Source: Tous-C4FEB sp044356555
GTDB lineage: Bacteria; Verrucomicrobiota; Verrucomicrobiia; Opitutales; Opitutaceae
Length of the DNA: 64,000 nucleotides
Direction: 5' to 3'
Assembly: GCA_044356555.1 (NCBI GenBank)
Contig: JBIKWB010000003.1
Coordinates: 124,001 to 188,000, forward strand
Below are positions 1 through 6,493 of this stretch, piece by piece; positions within the stretch are counted from its first letter, which is position 1; each line of letters opens with the position of its first letter. Position numbers and translations under genes: made by a program. The notes beneath the pieces are model-generated. The model had not been told where the DNA came from, searched no databases, and was given only the letters and a program-made list of their open reading frames with translations.

Positions 1-1032
1 ACTCACCGTCAGATCGGCGCAGAAACAGGGCACGCTGTGCTCGTGCGCGAGCTGCGCGATCTTGAGCGACATGCTGAACGTCTTCGCGATCGGCTTCAGC
101 GCGATCGCCGAATACCCCATCTGAATGCGCTTCAGCGCGTCGTGATCCGTGTGTGCGCTCTCGTCCGCCGCCACCCGCACCGGAATGTCGCGGATGTCGA
201 TCTCCAGCTCCTCGGGAAACGGCTCTTCGACGAGCGCGATCTGGTCAAAGGCTCCGATGGCCTTCGTGTGGTCGAGCAGACGCTGGAGCGTCTCCTTACT
301 TTCATAACGTCCGTTGGCGTCGAAATAATACGGCAGCTTGCCGTTCGCGGTGTAAGGCGTGCGGGCATCACCGATGGCCGCGTGAATCGCGCTGATCCGC
401 GCCATATCCTTCTCGAGCATCTCGGCCTGCGTGCCGGGCTGGCCGATCTTGATCTTCATGAAAAAATAGCCCGCCTCGACCGCCGCTTTCAGTTCCTCGA
501 TCGGAATGCCGTAGGCCATGAGCGGAATGCTCGCCGCCTGCGCGTGCCGATGCGCGAGCGCCGGCCGGTAAGCGGCCGGGATGAGATCGTCGAAATTGGA
601 AATCCCGTTCTCCGCCGCGTAGAGTTGCCACACCGCGAAATCGACGCCCACGAGCGCGTTGAGGGCAAAGGTCTCCCGCAGACCCGCGTGCCCCGTGATT
701 TTTTTACCGTAGGCATAGACGTCGTGCCGGATCGATTCGAGCAGCGCGACGGGATCCGAAAAGGTCTGTCCCTTGAGCTGCTGGACCGCCCACTCGCTCA
801 TCGCATACATCAGCGCGTTGCCACCGCTCTCGGAATGCCCCGCGAAGACGTGGGCGTCGCTCCACAACACACCCTGCGAACACAGTCCGATCCCCCGCTT
901 GCCGCCCGCGCTCCCGAGCATCGCCGCGCTCTGCCAGATCTCCGACATATACCCGCCCTTAAACCCAAACGGCCGCACGAGCGGCTCCCGCTCAAAATTC
1001 GAACCGACGGTGGTGATGGTGATGGATTTCAT
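1..1032 (-). CDS. Enolase-superfamily (mandelate racemase/muconate lactonizing-like) enzyme, 3' end beyond window
   Basis: The minus-strand frame is open from the ATG at 1032 to the window edge, giving 344 residues. The protein begins MKSITITTVGSNFEREPLVR. It shows enolase-superfamily barrel features: a KIKIG strand carrying a KxK catalytic-type motif (about residue 195), then candidate metal ligands in FDANGRY, the EEPFPEE strand and the ADES strand. Enzymes of this superfamily abstract a proton alpha to a carboxylate, as in sugar-acid dehydratases, dipeptide epimerases and cycloisomerases. The exact reaction cannot be read here and the C-terminal acid/base residue lies outside the window. 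It follows the cyclase gene by 69 bp on the same strand, so the two may be co-transcribed and act on related acids or lactones. No signal peptide is seen, so it is probably cytoplasmic. Confidence 0.85.
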   Translation of the reverse strand, partial: MKSITITTVGSNFEREPLVRPFGFKGGYMSEIWQSAAMLGSAGGKRGIGLCSQGVLWSDAHVFAGHSESGGNALMYAMSEWAVQQLKGQTFSDPVALLESIRHDVYAYGKKITGHAGLRETFALNALVGVDFAVWQLYAAENGISNFDDLIPAAYRPALAHRHAQAASIPLMAYGIPIEELKAAVEAGYFFMKIKIGQPGTQAEMLEKDMARISAIHAAIGDARTPYTANGKLPYYFDANGRYESKETLQRLLDHTKAIGAFDQIALVEEPFPEELEIDIRDIPVRVAADESAHTDHDALKRIQMGYSAIALKPIAKTFSMSLKIAQLAHEHSVPCFCADLTVS

Positions 1033-1101
1033 GGAGAGGGAGCGGATGAGAACGAAAACCGTGCCGAGCCGTCACCCGCCGTCAACTCCGCCGCCCGGTC
1101 T

Positions 1102-1752
1102 TTACGCCACCTCGATCACCGGCCGGCACATCGCGCCCGAGCAACCGGGCCAGTTCAGCGGCAGCGCCCAGAATTTCACCGGGGCCTTTAGCGCGAAAAC
1201 TTCCGCCGGAAATTTCAACTCCTCCACCACCCACAGCCCTGCCCCCAGCAAAATCGTATGCGTCTCCGCGTTGATCGCGCCACCGCCTCCGATCGAATAG
1301 TGGTCGATCCCCACGCCGCGCACCCCGCGCGCCACCAGCCAGCGCGCGCCCGCCGGATCGACATAGGGCGAGTGGTGCAGCCACTCCTCCGACTTCGCCC
1401 GCCGCTCGCCCCAACCCGTTGCCAGCAAAACGATTTCCCCCGCCGCGAGGCCCGGGAGTTTTTCCGCCAGTAACTCCGCCGTGATGGGAGCATCGGCGGT
1501 CAGCCCGCGCAGATCCGCGATCCGCGCCAGACCGACAAACGTCTCCAGCGGGAGCGCATCGATGCTTTTCCCGCCGGCGATCTTGTGCAGCGGCGCATCG
1601 AGATGGCTGCCGGTGTGGGTCGCCATCGCGATCTCCTCCATCCGCCAGCCGTCCGCCGGGTGGTCCGCCGTGCGCCGAAACGAAACCGGCGGATGCACCG
1701 GGCAATTCGGGGCGTTGTCGTAGAGCGGCTGCGAGAGGTCGATGAGGCGCAT
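1102..1752 (-). CDS. Cyclase family protein (kynurenine formamidase-like metal hydrolase)
   Basis: The 216-residue protein starts MRLIDLSQPLYDNAPNCPVH and carries the family signature HTGSHLDAPLH at about residues 46-56, whose His/Asp residues bind a divalent metal. A second conserved block, GVGIDHYSIGG, follows near residue 145. Cyclase-family proteins hydrolyse cyclic or N-formyl amides and related lactone-like substrates. Length is typical for the family. No signal peptide is present, so it is probably cytoplasmic. The enolase-superfamily gene lies 69 bp downstream on the same strand, so these two probably form an operon. The start at 1752 puts the opening strand (LIDLSQPL) at the N-terminus as usual for the family. 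The substrate is unknown. Confidence 0.85.
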   Translation of the reverse strand: MRLIDLSQPLYDNAPNCPVHPPVSFRRTADHPADGWRMEEIAMATHTGSHLDAPLHKIAGGKSIDALPLETFVGLARIADLRGLTADAPITAELLAEKLPGLAAGEIVLLATGWGERRAKSEEWLHHSPYVDPAGARWLVARGVRGVGIDHYSIGGGGAINAETHTILLGAGLWVVEELKFPAEVFALKAPVKFWALPLNWPGCSGAMCRPVIEVA

Positions 1753-1857
1753 CGTGAAAAAGCGTTCGAATTGTCATTCCGAGGCAACCGCCGACATTTT
1801 CCTCGGTCAAGACTCGTACCGATTTGCCCTCCTCGCCCCCCTGCGTTCAATCCCGCC

Positions 1858-2397
1858 ATGCGTTCACCCTGCTTCATTCTCGCCCTTCTCCTCTTCACTC
1901 TCCCCATGTCCGCCCAAGAAGCTTTCCCTCCCACCGCTCCCGGAATCACCGAGTTGAAAAGTTTGCCCGCCGGCGTACTCCTGAAATCCGCCGGCCGGGG
2001 CAACTACTTCGACGGCGCCGACAACCTCTTCGGCCCGCTTTTCCGCTACATTTCAAAACACAAGATCGCCATGACCACCCCGGTCGAGGCGCGTATCGAC
2101 GATGCGGCGATGTTTTTTTGGGTCGCCGAGAGTGAGCGCACCAAGGTCGCCGGCAACGAAGCGGGGGTCGAGGTCATCAACATCCCCGAGCGGCGCGTCG
2201 CCAGCCACGGCGCGCGCGGCGGCTACTCGCGCGCCAATTTCGAAAAAGCCCGCGCCACCCTGCTCGCCTGGCTCGCCGCCCAGTCCGCCGTCGAGGCCGC
2301 CGGCGAACCCTACGGCGTCTATTGGAACGCTCCCTACGTGCCTTTCTTCCTGAAACGTTTCGAGGTCCACATCCCCGTGCGCCCACGAAAACTATAA
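1858..2397 (+). CDS. SOUL-family haem-binding protein, exported
   Basis: The 179-residue protein starts MRSPCFILALLLFTLPMSAQ, a clear Sec signal peptide with likely cleavage near SAQ-EA. The body matches the SOUL/HBP haem-binding fold: the family block HKIAMTTPVEARI, then MFFWVAESE, then IPERRVASHGARGGYS and a C-terminal YGVYWNAPYVPFFLKRFEVHI. Members bind haem or tetrapyrroles, although a single axial ligand cannot be fixed by eye. The frame is open further upstream, but the ATG at 1858 is the only start that places the signal peptide at the N-terminus. The gene is divergent from the cyclase operon and faces the CvfB-like gene convergently with a 33-bp gap. Confidence 0.85.
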   Translation: MRSPCFILALLLFTLPMSAQEAFPPTAPGITELKSLPAGVLLKSAGRGNYFDGADNLFGPLFRYISKHKIAMTTPVEARIDDAAMFFWVAESERTKVAGNEAGVEVINIPERRVASHGARGGYSRANFEKARATLLAWLAAQSAVEAAGEPYGVYWNAPYVPFFLKRFEVHIPVRPRKL

Positions 2398-2430
2398 TCC
2401 CACCCTGTCCGGGCTCGGGACTCCGGTTGA

Positions 2431-3273
2431 CTACGGCAGCCGGATCCCGGACGCCTCGATCACGATTCGCTTCGCTTTAAAAAGGACGCCGATCGCCTGC
2501 TTGAACGCCTTCTTGCTCACTTCGAACGTCGCCCGGATCTCCTCGGGCGGACTCCCGTCGTGCAACGCCAGCCTCCCGTTCGGGCTCGCCTTCAGCGCTT
2601 CAAAAATCGTCTCCGTCAGCGGCAAGATCCGCCCATAGCCCACGCGCCCGCCGTTGAGCGTGAGGTCGATCTTCCCATCGGGTCGCACCGCCTTGATGAA
2701 ACCGTCCATCGCCTGCCCCGTCGCCAAAGGCCCGGTCAGATCGCTAAAATAAAACAGCCCGCGATGCGTGTGGTTCACCACCGCATTGTAGCCCAACGGC
2801 GATTCGCCGATCACGAGTAACTTCACCGGCTGGCCAGCCACAAACGGCGGCGGCGCAAGATTCAGGTAGCGATTGAGCCGCGCGCTCGCGATGACGCGGT
2901 CCGTCTTCTCGTCGAGCGCGACCCGCACCACGAGCCACGCACCCTCGCGCAACGGCACCGCCTGCTCGCGGATCGGCAGCAGGAGATCCTTTTCCAAACC
3001 CCAGTCGAGAAACACCCCGATGCGCGGGTTGACGCTCACCACCCGCAGATAAGCAAACTCGCCCACCATCGCATACGGCGTCTCCGTCGTGGCCACGATC
3101 CGGTCCTCCGAATCGCGGTAGACGAAAACATCCACCAACGCCCCGACCGCCGGCCGCTGCTTCAGCTGTTTGCCCGGCAGTAACACGTCGCCGTGTGTGC
3201 CCCCATCGAGAAAATAGCCCGGAGGCATCTCACGCAGAAAAGGAAGCTGATTGCGTTTACCAATTGAAGCCAT
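2431..3273 (-). CDS. CvfB/YitL-like S1-domain RNA-binding protein
   Basis: The 280-residue protein starts MASIGKRNQLPFLREMPPGY. It has the layout of the CvfB family: tandem S1-like OB folds (one recognisable as EFAYLRVVSVNPRIGVFLDWG, followed by KDLLLP) and a C-terminal winged-helix region (IFEALKASPNG, then ATFEVSKKAFKQAIGVLFKAKRI). CvfB-type proteins bind RNA and affect post-transcriptional control; no substrate can be assigned here. The start at 3273 is preferred over an in-frame ATG at 3315 because residues added upstream are Gly-rich and unlike the family N-terminus. The gene is divergent from the GNAT gene with about 115 bp between the starts, which must hold both promoters. Confidence 0.82.
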   Translation of the reverse strand: MASIGKRNQLPFLREMPPGYFLDGGTHGDVLLPGKQLKQRPAVGALVDVFVYRDSEDRIVATTETPYAMVGEFAYLRVVSVNPRIGVFLDWGLEKDLLLPIREQAVPLREGAWLVVRVALDEKTDRVIASARLNRYLNLAPPPFVAGQPVKLLVIGESPLGYNAVVNHTHRGLFYFSDLTGPLATGQAMDGFIKAVRPDGKIDLTLNGGRVGYGRILPLTETIFEALKASPNGRLALHDGSPPEEIRATFEVSKKAFKQAIGVLFKAKRIVIEASGIRLP

Positions 3274-3388
3274 GTGCCCGCCAACGTGCCCAATTCCCCC
3301 CGCAAGAGGAGGCAAATCGCACGGCGTTTTCTTTACTCCCTTTTGCCACTTACTCCTCCTTCCCTCTTACCGCTCTCTCCTACTCCCC

Positions 3389-4327
3389 ATGCTCCCGCCC
3401 ACCATCCGCCCGCTGCTCGCCTCCGACCACGCCGCGACCGCTCAACTGCTCCACCGTTCGCTCGTGGACTGGTATCAAAGCCACCTCAATCAGGGCGCGC
3501 GCTTCGGCGATTCGCCCGTTCCGTTTCGCCTCTTCCCCGAGGTCTATGCCGCCCTCGATCCAGATGAAGCGCTCGCCGCGTGTGATCCGATTTCAGGCGA
3601 CCTGCTCGGCGTGTGCTTCGTCCACCCGCGCCCCACGCACGTCGCTCTCGGCATCGTCGCCACCGCCCCCGAGGCTCAGGGCCGCGGCGTCGCCCGCGCC
3701 CTGCTTGCGCCCGCGTTGGCGCTCGCCCGTCGCACCCAACGGCCCGTGCGACTCGTTTCCAGCCTGTTCAATCTGGATTCCTTTTCGCTCTACTCACGGC
3801 TCGGTTTTGTCCCGCACACGATCTACCAAGACCTCACTCTCACCGTCCCCGCCGCCGGCTTGCCCGGCCCGACTCCGACCGGCGCCGCGCGCGTGCGGCT
3901 CGTAACCGATCCCGCCGAAGCCCCGCGTCTCGCCGCCTTCGAGCTCGCCTGGCAAGGCCTCGACCGCACCGTCGACTACGCTTTTTTCCTGCGCAACACC
4001 GTCGGCGATTGGCGCACGTGGGTGCTGGAAAACACCGCCGGAGAACTCGAAGGCTTTCTCGTCGCGAGCCATCATCCCTCGTGCGTCATGCTCGGTCCCG
4101 GCGTCACCCGCGACGAAGCAGCCGCCGCCGCGCTCCTCTGGCGCGCGCTCGACGCGCAACGCGGCGCAAGTCCTGTATTCCTCGTGCCCTGCACCGCCGC
4201 CGGTCTCGTGCGCCAGTGCTACGCTTGGGGCGCCCGCAACGTCGAACTCCACGCCGCCCAAGCCCTCGGCCCGGTCGCCCCCGCCCGCGGCCTGACCTTC
4301 CCCACTTTCCTGCCCGAGACGGGTTGA
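3389..4327 (+). CDS. GNAT-family N-acetyltransferase
   Basis: The 312-residue protein starts MLPPTIRPLLASDHAATAQL, a typical GNAT first strand and helix. The acetyl-CoA pyrophosphate-binding loop is visible as EAQGRGVARALL (Q/R-x-x-G-x-G/A pattern) near residues 94-105, followed by the NLDSFSLYSRLGF element of motif B. The C-terminal half, from about residue 160, looks like a second, degenerate acetyltransferase-type domain, so the protein is longer than single-domain GNATs (150-180 residues). The substrate cannot be predicted. The ATG at 3389 is chosen because upstream in-frame residues are Ser/Leu-rich low-complexity sequence. The gene is followed by an intergenic REP-like pair rather than another gene. 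Confidence 0.8.
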   Translation: MLPPTIRPLLASDHAATAQLLHRSLVDWYQSHLNQGARFGDSPVPFRLFPEVYAALDPDEALAACDPISGDLLGVCFVHPRPTHVALGIVATAPEAQGRGVARALLAPALALARRTQRPVRLVSSLFNLDSFSLYSRLGFVPHTIYQDLTLTVPAAGLPGPTPTGAARVRLVTDPAEAPRLAAFELAWQGLDRTVDYAFFLRNTVGDWRTWVLENTAGELEGFLVASHHPSCVMLGPGVTRDEAAAAALLWRALDAQRGASPVFLVPCTAAGLVRQCYAWGARNVELHAAQALGPVAPARGLTFPTFLPETG

Positions 4328-4360
4328 ACCTGTTTCAGCCCTCGACGGTCGAACGTCGGC

Positions 4361-4418
4361 TGTAGGAGCGAGCTTGCTCGCGATCCCGTAGAAAGCGCCC
4401 ACAAGCAGTCTCCTACCG
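4361..4418. repeat. REP-like palindromic element pair
   Basis: A unit beginning GTAGGAGCGAGCTTGCTCGC (4362 onward) faces an inverted degenerate unit whose reverse complement begins GTAGGAGACTGCTTGTGGGC. Both show the GTAGGAG tag followed by an imperfect palindrome that defines REP/RAYT-type repeats. They lie between the GNAT gene and the ECF sigma gene. A related pair lies inside the 3' end of that sigma gene. Confidence 0.75.
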
Positions 4419-4469
4419 TGAAGCGCCTATATTCAACGTACCACACCTACAAATGGGTTAGTCTTTTTT

Positions 4470-4483
4470 GGAAAAAGTTTTCC
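4470..4483 (+). promoter_or_regulatory. Conserved A/T inverted repeat upstream of ECF sigma gene (copy 1)
   Basis: GGAAAAAGTTTTCC lies 88 bp before the sigma ATG. A near-copy (GGGAAAATTTTTCTCC) lies 85 bp before the paralogous sigma gene at 42437. Aligned ungapped with flanks, 18 of 22 positions agree. It is inferred to be a promoter or operator element of FecI-type genes. Confidence 0.5.
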
Positions 4484-4571
4484 CCGCCGCCAAATCGCCA
4501 CATCGCGCTCGACAGTCGCCACCCGCCTTCAAATCGTCCGGCCAGCAGTTCGCTACCCCGCGAAATTTCCC

Positions 4572-5216
4572 ATGCCCCCGACCGAACAGGCCCAATGGTT
4601 TTCCGAGCAGGTTCAACCCCACGAACCAGCCTTGCGCGCCTACCTCTCGAAACGGTTTCCCGCTCTGCCCGACCACGACGATCTCGTGCAAGAAACCTAC
4701 ATTCGCACCCTCCGCGCCCACGCCGGCGGACGCGTCACCCACGCCCGAGCCTTTCTGTTCACCGCCGCCCGCAACGCCGCCATCGACCTCTTCCGCCGTC
4801 GCCGCGGCCAAGACCACGAGGAGATCTCCGAGATCAGCGCCCTACCCGTCCTCGACGAAGCCCCAGGCCTCGGCGACACCGCCGAGCGTGAGCAACGTTT
4901 CGAACTCCTTCTCGAAGCTATTCTCGCCCTGCCCGAACGTTGCCGCCAGGTGATGATGCTCCGCCACCTCGACGGCCTCGCCTACAAAGAAATCGCCGAG
5001 CGTCTCGAGATTTCACCCGAGACCGTGAAGGTCCACATGATCAAGGGCGTCAAAGACTGCACTCGCTTCTTCCGCCAACGCGGCCTCCTCGGCGCCGACA
5101 ATCGCTCCGAAGGTAGGAGCCCGCTTGCGGGCGATTTGCGTTCCGCGCCCGACTCCCTGGCCCTTCATCGCCCGCAAGCGGGCTCCTCCCTTCCGGTCCA
5201 CCCAAAGCCCGTATGA
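4572..5216 (+). CDS. FecI-type ECF RNA polymerase sigma factor
   Basis: The 214-residue protein has sigma region 2 (ALRAYLSKRF, then DHDDLVQETYIRTLRAHA, with AFLFTAARNAAIDLFRRRR for the -10 contact) and region 4 (ILALPERCRQVMMLRHLDG, then YKEIAERLEISPETVKVHMI). The FecI type is supported by an immediately coupled FecR gene: the sigma stop overlaps the FecR ATG (ATGA). The paralogue at 42437 is 183 residues. This copy is longer because an inverted REP pair has extended the reading frame from about residue 181, giving a Pro/Ser/Gly-rich tail with no family counterpart. The predicted role is to transcribe the downstream TBDR gene when FecR relays a ligand signal. A conserved inverted repeat lies 88 bp upstream. 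Confidence 0.9.
   Translation: MPPTEQAQWFSEQVQPHEPALRAYLSKRFPALPDHDDLVQETYIRTLRAHAGGRVTHARAFLFTAARNAAIDLFRRRRGQDHEEISEISALPVLDEAPGLGDTAEREQRFELLLEAILALPERCRQVMMLRHLDGLAYKEIAERLEISPETVKVHMIKGVKDCTRFFRQRGLLGADNRSEGRSPLAGDLRSAPDSLALHRPQAGSSLPVHPKPV
5113..5189. repeat. Inverted REP pair inside the sigma-factor coding region
   Basis: GTAGGAGCCCGCTTGCGGGC begins at 5113 and its reverse complement ends at 5189, separated by about 31 bp. Each arm is itself palindromic (CCCGCTTGCGGG). The pair sits in frame near the 3' end of the ECF sigma gene and resembles the pair at 4361-4418. Confidence 0.85.
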
Positions 5217-6268
5217 CGCCGCCATCGGAAAAATCCTCGCCGCCTGCCGATCATTCCTCTTCAGACGACGCGATCGACACCGCCGCCGCCGAATGGCTCG
5301 TCGAGCGCGATGCCGGCTTCGCCCCCGGTCGCGCCTCAGCCTTCGCCGCGTGGTCCGCCGCCGATCCCCGGCACGAAGCCGCCGTCCTGCGCACCGAGTG
5401 CGCCCTCGATCTCATCGGCGAGATGCCCGCCATTCGCGCACCTCTCGCGGCCCGGCTCGCCGAGGAAACCAAGATCGTTCGCCCCGCCTTCTTCCGCGTG
5501 CCGGGCTGGTCCGCCGGCCTCGCCGCCGCCCTTGCGCTCGCGGCCGTGGTTTGGTGGGTTGCGCCGGGCCGCACCGGCCTAGCCGAGACCCAGCACTACG
5601 CCACAGCCGCCACCCGCCAGCAGCAGGTAGCCCTCGTCGACGGCTCGATCGTGAATCTTAACGTCAGCACCGACGTCCAAATCGCCCTCACACCCGCCGC
5701 CCGCCGCGTCACGCTCACCGCAGGCGAAGCCCACTTCGCCGTCGCCCACGACACCGCCCGGCCTTTCATCGTCACCGCGGGCGGCGTCTCCGTGCGCGCC
5801 GTCGGCACCGCCTTCAGCGTCCGCCTGGGCAACCACGGCGTCGAAGTCCTCGTCACCGAGGGCAAAGTTGAGATCACCCGAGACGACGCCGACTCCACGC
5901 CTGCTCCCGCATTGCCCGCCGCGCACCCGCTCCTCGTCGCCGGCGAGCGCACCGTCATCCTCCGCGATGCCGCTAACACCGCAGCCGCGATTGAGCGCGT
6001 CTCCACCGATGCGCTCCAAGCCGCCGTCCGCTGGCACAGTCAGGTCATGACGTTCACCAATCTCCCGCTGCGCGACGCCGTCACCCTGTTTAACCGGCGC
6101 AACACCCAGCAGCTCATTCTCGCCGACGCCGCCCTCGGCGAACGCAAGATCGGCGGCACCTTCGCGGCCGATCAAGTCGAGGCCTTCGTGCGTCTCCTCG
6201 CGCAGGACGGCGACATCACCGCCGAACGCCGCGCCGCCACCGAGATCGTCCTGCGCCGCGCACCATAA
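5213..6268 (+). CDS. FecR-family anti-sigma/sigma regulator
   Basis: The 351-residue protein begins with an N-terminal anti-sigma domain (AAEWLVERDAGFAPGRASAF, then AAWSAADPRHEAAV), followed by one membrane helix at about residues 97-118 (GWSAGLAAALALAAVVWWV). The periplasmic FecR domain shows GSIVNLNVSTDVQI, LTAGEAHFAVAHDTARPFIV and VSVRAVGTAFSVRL. The C-terminal part (FNRRNTQQLILADAALGERK, then IGGTFAADQVEAFV) resembles the STN-interacting region seen in this family. The start overlaps the sigma stop, indicating translational coupling. It is expected to sit in the inner membrane, read the TBDR STN domain in the periplasm and control the sigma factor. A TBDR with an STN domain follows 225 bp downstream. 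Confidence 0.92.
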   Translation: MTPPSEKSSPPADHSSSDDAIDTAAAEWLVERDAGFAPGRASAFAAWSAADPRHEAAVLRTECALDLIGEMPAIRAPLAARLAEETKIVRPAFFRVPGWSAGLAAALALAAVVWWVAPGRTGLAETQHYATAATRQQQVALVDGSIVNLNVSTDVQIALTPAARRVTLTAGEAHFAVAHDTARPFIVTAGGVSVRAVGTAFSVRLGNHGVEVLVTEGKVEITRDDADSTPAPALPAAHPLLVAGERTVILRDAANTAAAIERVSTDALQAAVRWHSQVMTFTNLPLRDAVTLFNRRNTQQLILADAALGERKIGGTFAADQVEAFVRLLAQDGDITAERRAATEIVLRRAP

Positions 6269-6284
6269 GCAGTGTTCCCGTCCT

Positions 6285-6328
6285 TGTCATTGCAAGGAGT
6301 TCCGGCCTCCGGAACGACGCGGCAATCC
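6285..6328. repeat. Palindromic intergenic element between fecR and TBDR
   Basis: A 7-bp perfect stem (GTTCCGG/CCGGAAC) with a 3-base loop is flanked by an outer ATTGC/GCAAT pair. The outline TCATTGCAAGGAG...GACGCGGCAATCC resembles a class of dispersed palindromic repeats seen in many bacterial genomes. It could act as an attenuator or processing site in the fecR-TBDR transcript. Confidence 0.5.
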
Positions 6329-6493
6329 ATCCGCTCGCTTCCCGCACGCCTCGCGCACCGCGTCGGTTCGATGTCTTCTCTCCGTGCCTTGGTCTCCCCG
6401 CTCTCAACTCTCAGCTCTCAGCTACGGAGTTCCACCCCGGCACTAACCCATTTCCTGCGTCGCTGCGTTATACGGACAGTTCTCCTTCTGTTC

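Noticed and set aside
1752..1858. CCGAGG/CCTCGG stem between the cyclase and SOUL genes as a terminator
   Set aside because: The genes are divergent, so no transcript should end there; the stem is short with a long loop.
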